From: Membranipora membranacea
Lineage: Eukaryota; Bryozoa; Gymnolaemata; Cheilostomatida; Membraniporidae
Assembly: GCA_914767715.1 (NCBI GenBank)
Contig: OU612068.1
Span: forward strand, 4,464,001-4,528,000
Direction: 5' to 3'
DNA: 64,000 bases
Shown: positions 42,201 to 64,000 of the stretch, in pieces
Numbering within the stretch: position 1 is the first letter of the stretch
Layout of the letters: each line of letters begins with the position of its first letter
Program-made: the position numbers and the translations under genes
Notes under the pieces: generated by a model
Told to the model about the DNA's origin: nothing
Database searches by the model: none
What the model saw: the letters and a program-made list of their open reading frames with translations, nothing else

Positions 42201-45200
42201 ATCTCTCAAATTTTTTATCCTTTAAATGTATGTGAAAAAAAGCTCAAATCCCCAACAAATAACATGGAGACCAGGTCAATGGTAGGAGCTTGTTTGCTTC
42301 AGAAACCATGTTAAGCCGTCTTTTTGGAAGCTTCCAATATGGATGAGGTTTTATATGATTTATTAGTAAGTTACAGCGCTGAGTGCTGCTGAGTAACAGA
42401 AGAATACTAATAATAATGTACCGACCCGGCCGGCCGAGTACAGCCAGATGTATTTTTATCTGATTTAGTAGAGTATTTTCACATCTGTTGTGTTTCCTTT
42501 TTGATAAGATCATGAATGTAGACTTGAAACAGTTTCTAATTTGCGAGGCAAGTGCCCAAAAAACCTACACATGAGTGGGCCAAAGTAATTTAATAGTTGT
42601 GACTAAGTGTTTTAATTGGATGATATTAATCTCGCATTTTGGATGAAAAAAAGACAGCAAACAATTTAGAAAGATAGCCACTACCTGCTGAGATCGGTCT
42701 GGAATATGAAATTCTATGACATGTATAAGTGGCTCAAGGGGTTTTCTAATATGCAGTAGAGACGAAAAATTAATACAGCCTCCAATATATTTACGGCCAG
42801 CGTTCCCTGTTTGAGGCCATGTCCGAAAAACACCCCGTCTTAGTAAAAAGAAGTCTTCTCACAGCACTTGCCAATAGCATCACATGTGCAAATGAAATCT
42901 TCAAACCTATTATTTGAGAGGTTTGACCTAACAAGGGGACAATCCATGTGAATGGATCGAAACCAGGAACTTGAGATTATAACCATATTAAAGGTTGATC
43001 ACTCCTTGAGCAATAACCCCAAATTTAGTGTCCTTATAATTCCACTGTGACCACAATACGCTCATGACTTGAGTAACCCATTGTGTCCACTGATAACACT
43101 TGATGTGAGCATTGCGGTGTCCTCCTGTCCCCTGAGAGGCACTCCTAAGAGCCACAAACCCCCAGTGTTATCATCACCGCCCGTATAATTCATGTTTGTA
43201 GAGAATTATTACAAAACTGGCTGTGTTTGCTGGAGTAATTACTTTTGGGTGACCTGAGCTAATTTAGTTGAACTTTAAAGCTGATTGTATCATCATGTTT
43301 GAGCTAATAACCTTTATTTACTACAAACTTACAAACGCTGTAAATAAGCACTTCATCCATCTTTGTTATTTGTTGTTGTAGAAAAATGTAAAAACGTGAA
43401 GAAGCTCAAGGAATCAATCAAGGGCATGGCCAGTAAAGTGGAGCGAGATGAGGGGTTCGAGATTGTAAGTATTTCTATAAGTCAGCATAGGTTGTTAAGA
43501 GGTGGGGGGGGGGGGGGGTTAGGTGAGGGGGGATGGATGGAAGAGAGGATGAATTTTCAGAGAGAAAGTTGATTTGGACTAGATTGTATTTATGCAGAGG
43601 TTCTGATGATTCATGGCGTATAAGCTGCAAATTAAACCTTATTCTCTCTTGAAATAGAGCATTTGTAATGAGACCATACACAATTAGGATTACATCTATT
43701 CTGGCTCATTCATAATGGGTTACATGAATTCCTAAACATCCGTTACATATCAGCATTAACCTAAAAACGCAGATGTGTCTTTGATATTAAAAATGGGGAA
43801 TTTGGGGCCTGATATAAGCCCCTTTATTTACTGACCAAAACGTGATAAGCGGTATGAATTTCTCAGTGTAAAACACTTGAGGGCCTGATATTTAAGCAGA
43901 AAAAACCTCTGCTGATCACTTAGCCAAACATCGCAGGTGACCAAACAAAAGGCTCATGTAACAAAAAGTCATAACAATATGTCTTAATTCTCTCATATTA
44001 TGTCGAGTGACTGCAGCGAGCCTGGCTCATCGGCGAGGCTGACAGTGCAAACTTTAATCTGCAGATCAGTAATGCGCTCAATTACTTCATTCATAACCAT
44101 TACTTAATCGTGTGCAAGCGGCTCTATCTACTCCACTGACTTTTTTACTCCGTAACAAAAGAATTCCATTTGCAATGTATCCAATTATGCTCAAGTCAAT
44201 CTAGTGAAAAGGCTGATCTTAGCAGCCATCTGAGGGTGTAGATTAAGCGGCTGACCACAGGAATTCGGCGATGACAATGACGTTTATGGCCCTATCTATT
44301 ATCTCAGCCCCCTGCACCATCCCCCTATTGTTCAGACTAAGTAAAACATAGACACCTTCTCTTACTGATTGTTTGCCCTCAAGGCGGTGAACAAAAAATA
44401 GCAGATCTGACATGTTGATGAGGTTAAAGTTTTAGACACTTGAAAGACGTAATGGTTTCCTTCATTTCATGATGACAGGCTCGCTTAAGGCCCAATAACA
44501 CACGATGAAGCCGTATCTAGGTCCAATTAAAATTTTTCTATGCCATCATCTTTACAAAAAAGGTGTTCATTCACCAGGCTTCTCGAGAGTAGATACACTA
44601 GGAGATTTGATTGATGCCAATTATATTGTTCATAGCACACGTTTCTCATGGCACCATGCAAATTGAATTTCAGTTTTCAGTTATTTCAATCAGAGTGCTA
44701 ACCATTCAATATGTGTAATGAATACCAATACCAACATAGTCGGTCCAGGCTATTTTTACTGCTTCTTTTGTGAATGAATGAGCAATTTGTCTGAGGCTAA
44801 TAGCTCTTGGTATTTTTTAAAGGTTATGCTCAGGTTATTGAGCACAGCAGCCCTCTCAGCCCCAAACTCGATTATGTGTGGGGAAGTAGTCATGGTACTG
44901 GTAGCTCCCGGCGATAGATTTAGGCCGATTGCAGCCCCAAGCCGTTATGGATACTCATTTTACATAAATACACCTGTTTGTTTTGCAGTAGCTTTTTAAT
45001 TCAAAATGTTTATATTTTGTTGGCGCTATGCACTTTTATGTTATTGTTTATTTTATTTTTACATGTATTATTGCTTGTATTGTTGTTTGTAGGAGATTCT
45101 AGTCGACCCAGGTTGCTACAGAGAACTGAATGACCTCGTATCGAGAGAGCTGAAGGGCCAAGGTCAGATAGAGGTGCTCAATCTCAAGGAAATCGAGGAA

Positions 45201-45218
45201 GGAGATGAAACCTTCTGA
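36271..45218 (+). CDS. SBDS: Ribosome maturation protein SBDS
   Basis: Six exons join in frame to 251 aa (human 250): 36271-36401, 36857-36986, 39131-39331, 41875-41959, 43382-43464, 45093-45218 (TGA). SBDS works with the GTPase EFL1 to release eIF6 from late 60S subunits in the cytoplasm. The match to the animal protein runs the whole length: N-terminal [15 protein letters not shown] and [16 protein letters not shown], the linker [15 protein letters not shown], the hallmark [21 protein letters not shown] in exon 3, and the C-terminal [13 protein letters not shown] and [13 protein letters not shown]. All splice sites are GT-AG and the phases agree. No defects were seen. It faces away from the SBSPON-like gene and ends 306 bp from the USP40 stop codon. 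Confidence 0.97.
36987..39130 (+). other. SBDS intron 2
   Basis: 2.1 kb, AT-rich, no supported internal feature. An AATAAA-like run and short open frames are not convincing. Confidence 0.5.
39426..39490. repeat. Hairpin element in SBDS intron 3
   Basis: Arms TGATCCAATTTGCCCGCAG and CTGCCGGCAAATTGGATCA are reverse complements with one mismatch, 27 bases apart. It shares its core with the hairpins at 8983 and 16987. Confidence 0.6.
40140..41114. other. Unresolved, possibly once-coding block in SBDS intron 3
   Basis: Open frames on both strands are longer than in neighbouring introns: 40150-40377 (+), and 40759-41091 (+) opposite 40776-41114 (-, 112 codons). The minus frame has a more soluble, protein-like composition. 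None contains a motif I recognise. The block may be a decayed transposon or retrocopy, but this is not shown. Confidence 0.25.
40348..40404. repeat. Perfect 57-bp palindrome
   Basis: 28-base arms flank a single G at 40376 with no mismatch. The left arm starts CATCTGGAGTTACAAGCATG. With a one-base centre it would extrude as a cruciform rather than a stem-loop RNA. It lies in SBDS intron 3, at the end of a 75-codon open frame (40150-40377). Confidence 0.9.
43504..43518. repeat. Poly-G tract in SBDS intron 5
   Basis: An uninterrupted run of about 15 G followed by further G-runs, 40 bases after the exon 5 donor. Simple repeat; its length may be uncertain in assembly. Confidence 0.7.
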
Positions 45219-45276
45219 TAAATTAGAACACATCCTCATAAAAATACATCAACTTTGTCAGTGTACTAATTGTTTT

Positions 45277-45282
45277 TTTATT
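45277..45282 (-). promoter_or_regulatory. Candidate USP40 polyadenylation signal
   Basis: TTTATT on the + strand is AATAAA for USP40, about 245 bases after its stop codon. If used, the USP40 transcript would run almost to the SBDS stop codon and overlap the SBDS 3' UTR. Confidence 0.35.
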
Positions 45283-45344
45283 TCTTATAAAAAATAACTT
45301 AACAGCTCTGGCCATATTGTGTTGAAAGAAACTCACTATGGCAA

Positions 45345-45350
45345 AATAAA
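45345..45350 (+). promoter_or_regulatory. Candidate SBDS polyadenylation signal
   Basis: AATAAA 127 bases after the SBDS TGA. A second AATAAA at 45483 is an alternative. Either choice ends SBDS within the 306-bp gap before USP40. Confidence 0.45.
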
Positions 45351-45524
45351 ATGGTGCACAGGTACTGATTTATATTAAAAGTAATACAAATTGTGAATTT
45401 GGTATGGAAATAATGTGTAAACTTGACTAATTACTGTGTATGCTACTGGTATGTAATTTTGAGTCACGGTTCAGCGTTGTGCAATAAAATACACAAAGTT
45501 CATCGAACATAAGAGCTGATGCGC

Positions 45525-61156
<15,632 letters not shown>

Positions 61157-61284
61157 TTAAGGAAAAGTTAAAATCTAGGCAAAGAAAGAAAATGACCAAA
61201 ATTAATCAAGCATTTTCGAATCTATGTCGTTTCGTACTTGTGCACATTCGTACTTCCAGTTCGTACTAAGGAATCTACGACATT

Positions 61285-61386
61285 TAGACCCAACAATTTA
61301 GACCCAACCAAATAGACCCACTACAAACTAGACCCAATACAAAATAAACCCACTACAAACTAGACCCAGAACAAACTAGACCCAAT
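61285..61386. repeat. TAGACCCA tandem array
   Basis: Seven copies of TAGACCCA (one as TAAACCCA) spaced 14-17 bases, with AC/A-rich spacers such as CTACAAAC. It starts about 170 bases upstream of the USP40 start codon, so it may lie in that promoter region. Confidence 0.8.
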
Positions 61387-62036
61387 TTATCACGATTGAC
61401 AAAGGCTGCAAAATCAAGTCTATACTCTCATAAAAGCTCTTTCTTGATTGGCCATGTTTTTTAATCTTTCTTTTCCCACACCACCAGCTAAAGTTTTCAT
61501 TGGTTGAATACTTGTTACCAAAAAGACCCAGCTCTTTCATTGGTTCTTAACTAACTATAGTACTGGGTGATAAACTTCATGCTGTGATCAAAATTATTAT
61601 CCCGAAAGGCAATTTATGATTAGAGGGGATTGTCCTCTTTATATGCATGGGTAGGAAATTTCAAATTTAGATAATGCTTTCATATCAACAATCAGGGAGG
61701 GAATGATTTTTTCAGTTTTCACAATAAATTCAGACAACTATTTATTAAACCAAACCTAGATAATTTCAATCAAGGAGTATAAGGGACAGCCAAAACTAAA
61801 ACATGACCACCAAAGCTTATGATGGAACTTCTGTCGTTGACGCAATCTTGCTCAGATCAATGAACTTTAGTTCATTGCTCAGATCACTGATTTGAGCAAG
61901 GAGAATTCTCTCTGCGCAGATCAAAATTTTTAAATCCTTGGTTCAAGTATGTGAACAAACCTGTTGTTGTCAAAGTTTATCTCGGTCTTTTAACTAACAT
62001 GTGAGTGAGTCAACTGTGGAGGACGAGACTACAAAA
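61387..62036. other. Non-coding stretch
   Basis: No gene. A short hairpin CAATGAACT/AGTTCATTG at about 61857-61876 is flanked by a repeated TGCTCAGATCA. Confidence 0.4.
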
Positions 62037-62472
62037 ATCGTCCACCCTGACATCACTACATGGATTTAAAGCTTCCTCACTCATAGAACGCAAACTGTAG
62101 CCTCTGGTAGCAATGTATCAACACAGGGCTGCATACTCTCTATTATTCTGTTTTCCATGTATGTTGAGACAATGAAAACAACACTTTACTCTTTCTCCAT
62201 ACTAAAACACATTGATGATACAATCAAATTCGAAAATATATATAAAGGAGAAACATATACAAGCTGAGATTACCAATATCACCTCCTGGTGTGATGAAAA
62301 CCACCTACTCATTAACCCCAGTAACAAATTCACAAATCACCGGCATGAACTCAACCCAGATCCACTCATCATCAAACAAAATTGCATGGAACGAGTCCAG
62401 AAGTACAAATATCGTGATACTTTTGTCACTTTGAAACTTCAATTTTCTGCCAGTACAAATCTCGTCGCATAG
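62037..62472 (+). pseudogene. Second LINE reverse transcriptase fragment
   Basis: A decayed piece of a different non-LTR reverse transcriptase. A stretch reading SLTHRTQTVASGSNVSTQGC is followed by ILSIILFSMYVET, matching the usual RT block before the active site. Then comes HIDDTIKF in place of the canonical ADDT, and later ITSWCDENHLLINPSN and YKYRDTFVTLK. The catalytic Ala/Tyr position is altered, there is a frameshift between the blocks, and both ends are missing, so it is inactive. Confidence 0.75.
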
Positions 62473-62982
62473 CGATTGTATAATGAGGCAGCCATATATC
62501 AAAGTTTGGTGTCACCCCTAAGACAATGAAACTTGCCGACAGCGCATTTATGGAGTGCGTCTTCTTTTTCCATCTGGCAATCACCTTTGAACTTTATGAA
62601 TCCCGACTCAAAACAATAGTATATACATACATATATATATATTCTATCAGTTATCCTGACTGTATATAGCCCAAAGCTATCGATTTTATTGCATGAGTGA
62701 TTCAATTGTATTTAGGCAACAGGTTGTAGCGTGATGATGAAAATGGGGCAGCTGAAATAAAGCTAATCCGGCTGTCTATATATTTTACTTTTTGCTTCGA
62801 TTAACGCAAAAGGTTAAATTCCTGCAATTAACTCTGAGTCAAGACATATTTTATATCAGAATCTCACTGTATTATGTAATATCAACATTGATCTACAGTT
62901 CATTGAACCAACAAGTGATGGTTTAGTTTTTGCAAAAAAATTTTATTCTTTTAACAGGTCACAGGAACAGGTTGAGACGCAT

Positions 62983-63233
62983 TTATAAAACACCGTTGGC
63001 ACCGTGTCTCCACAGTCTCTGCCAGTTCAGGTCTCTTTGATAGTTATCCCATGCCTGCTTTAGGGCGGCATCGCTAGCTACGTATTTCTTCAGCTGCTTG
63101 TTCACTTTAACATTATTTTCCACCAATGGTTGAACAGTTTTAGTTGTCTCCGACTCTCCTCAGCACTTCCAACAACTCCCACAGCACCAGGTTTGGCTTG
63201 CCAGCATTTCTATTCAGTTTATTGTGCCATCCT
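62983..63233 (-). pseudogene. DNA transposase C-terminal relic (GWHNKLNR motif)
   Basis: On the minus strand, GWHNKLNRNAGKPNLVLWEL starts just after a TTATAG that could be an acceptor. It continues LEVLRRVGDN and is cut by TAA. A one-base shift opens the next block (ETTKTVQPLVENNVKV, then QAWDNYQRDLNWQRLW) to a TAA at 62983. The GWHN-LN motif followed by a helix of the LWELLEVL type is a pattern I associate with C-termini of MULE/FLYWCH-type transposases. The exact family is uncertain. Confidence 0.45.
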
Positions 63234-63568
63234 ATAAGCAGTCGCAAATTCCACATAAATTTCTATTATAACATTTTCATAATGCGTAACAATATTCATG
63301 CATAAGTTTATCTATTTGTGGTCCTCTTCAACATTCATTCTAGGGTAGATAGGGTTAAGAAACGCATTTACCAAAAGACTGCAATTGTGCTAGCATTGCT
63401 GTAAATGGAAATCTTTTTAATTATTAACAAAATGAATATAATATATATATTCATATCTATGATAGCCACGCTTTAATGTGGAGTAAAACAAGGCTGTAAG
63501 TCAGTTAACAATCTTACCTTCTACGGAGTTGTTGGTTCGAGTTGTGCCCTCGAACACTACCCAGTCTG

Positions 63569-63981
63569 CAGGGGCGTATATTCTAAAATTTTCACTCACT
63601 GACTTTTTAGAGATGAGCATAATGATTGGGCACAGCCCGATCCACACGCCGTTGGCGTGGCGGGGAGGGTGTGGGAGGGGCGCTTAAGCGCCCTCCCACC
63701 ATGGAAATTTTTGCATATCGGTAGCAAAATAGTGCAAGCAGAGTGGTATTTCAATAGCTCACTGAGCTGTTGAGTACTTTCAGAAAACAACTCAATAGCA
63801 GTAGAAGATTACGGTAAAAATGCTCCAGTTATAAAGCACCCATTTGAAAAAAACTGACCTGGATGGGATTCGAACCCACAACAACCTGATTAACATTGAT
63901 TATAAAGCAGACGCTCTACACACTGAGCTATTCAGCCACTCACGGAAATCCATGGGCCGTGAGTGCTAATATACGCCACTG
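63569..63981. mobile_element. hAT-type MITE with internal tRNA-like sequence
   Basis: 413 bp flanked by an exact 8-bp duplication CCAGTCTG (63561-63568 and 63982-63989). The ends are CAGGGGCGTATATT and AATATACGCCACTG, imperfect inverted repeats typical of hAT elements. It contains a GC-rich palindrome at about 63688-63716 (around GCGCTTAAGCGC), a 9-bp inverted repeat CACTCACGG/CCGTGAGTG near the right end, and a tRNA-like sequence on the minus strand. No protein coding. Confidence 0.85.
63856..63937 (-). ncRNA. tRNA-like sequence / tRNA pseudogene with Pol III signals
   Basis: On the minus strand, TAGCTCAGTGTGTAGAGCG fits a tRNA A box (D arm) and GGTTCGAATCC is a perfect B box (T arm, stem GTGGG/CCCAT). 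A run of seven T follows the 3' end, a good Pol III terminator. The acceptor stem pairs at only four of seven positions, and the anticodon stem is not clear although the loop could carry TAT. It is therefore a pseudogene or the head of a tRNA-derived SINE, not a functional tRNA. It sits wholly inside the hAT-type element. Confidence 0.6.
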
Positions 63982-64000
63982 CCAGTCTGCCACCCTTTGG

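Noticed and set aside
63856-63937. Functional tRNA gene
   Set aside because: A and B boxes are good, but the acceptor and anticodon stems do not pair, so it is called a tRNA-like pseudogene.

Overview
The window is animal nuclear DNA: AT-rich, GT-AG introns of roughly 100 bp to 6 kb, no operons, Pol II-type genes and many degraded transposons. Gene content (SBDS, USP40, a somatomedin-B/thrombospondin secreted protein, a CYP2-like cytochrome P450) fits a metazoan. The exon-intron layout and the LINE and hAT types suggest a non-vertebrate, probably marine, animal; the species cannot be fixed from the sequence. All splice models were built by eye from splice sites, reading phase and protein similarity.

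Layout: 1-213 is the right half of an inverted-repeat transposon that recurs at 56.9-59.1 kb. 2859-3934 (+) holds four weak exons of an unrecognised gene. 5215-6742 (-) holds the 3' part of an unrecognised acidic protein gene built from repeated phase-1 exons. 12524-18921 (+) is a complete 11-exon cytochrome P450 (505 aa). 21798-22668 (+) is a broken LINE reverse transcriptase. 24447-34492 (-) is a 4-exon SBSPON-like secreted protein (303 aa). 36271-45218 (+) is SBDS (6 exons, 251 aa). 45525-61117 (-) is USP40 (19 exons, 1233 aa). 61.2-64 kb holds a short tandem array, a second LINE fragment, a transposase relic and a hAT-type element carrying a tRNA-like sequence.

The SBSPON-like gene and SBDS are head-to-head, about 1.8 kb apart. 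SBDS and USP40 are tail-to-tail with only 306 bp between stop codons, so their 3' ends probably overlap. The P450 and the SBSPON-like gene are tail-to-tail around the LINE. The genes belong to unrelated processes (ribosome maturation, deubiquitination, extracellular matrix, oxidation), so no shared pathway is implied.

The most interesting features are a nested pair of transposons in USP40 intron 3 whose empty site can be read from a sister copy, two hAT-type elements with intact 8-bp target duplications, a perfect 57-bp palindrome in an SBDS intron, a P450 with no visible membrane anchor and an altered heme signature, and the repeated-exon acidic gene.
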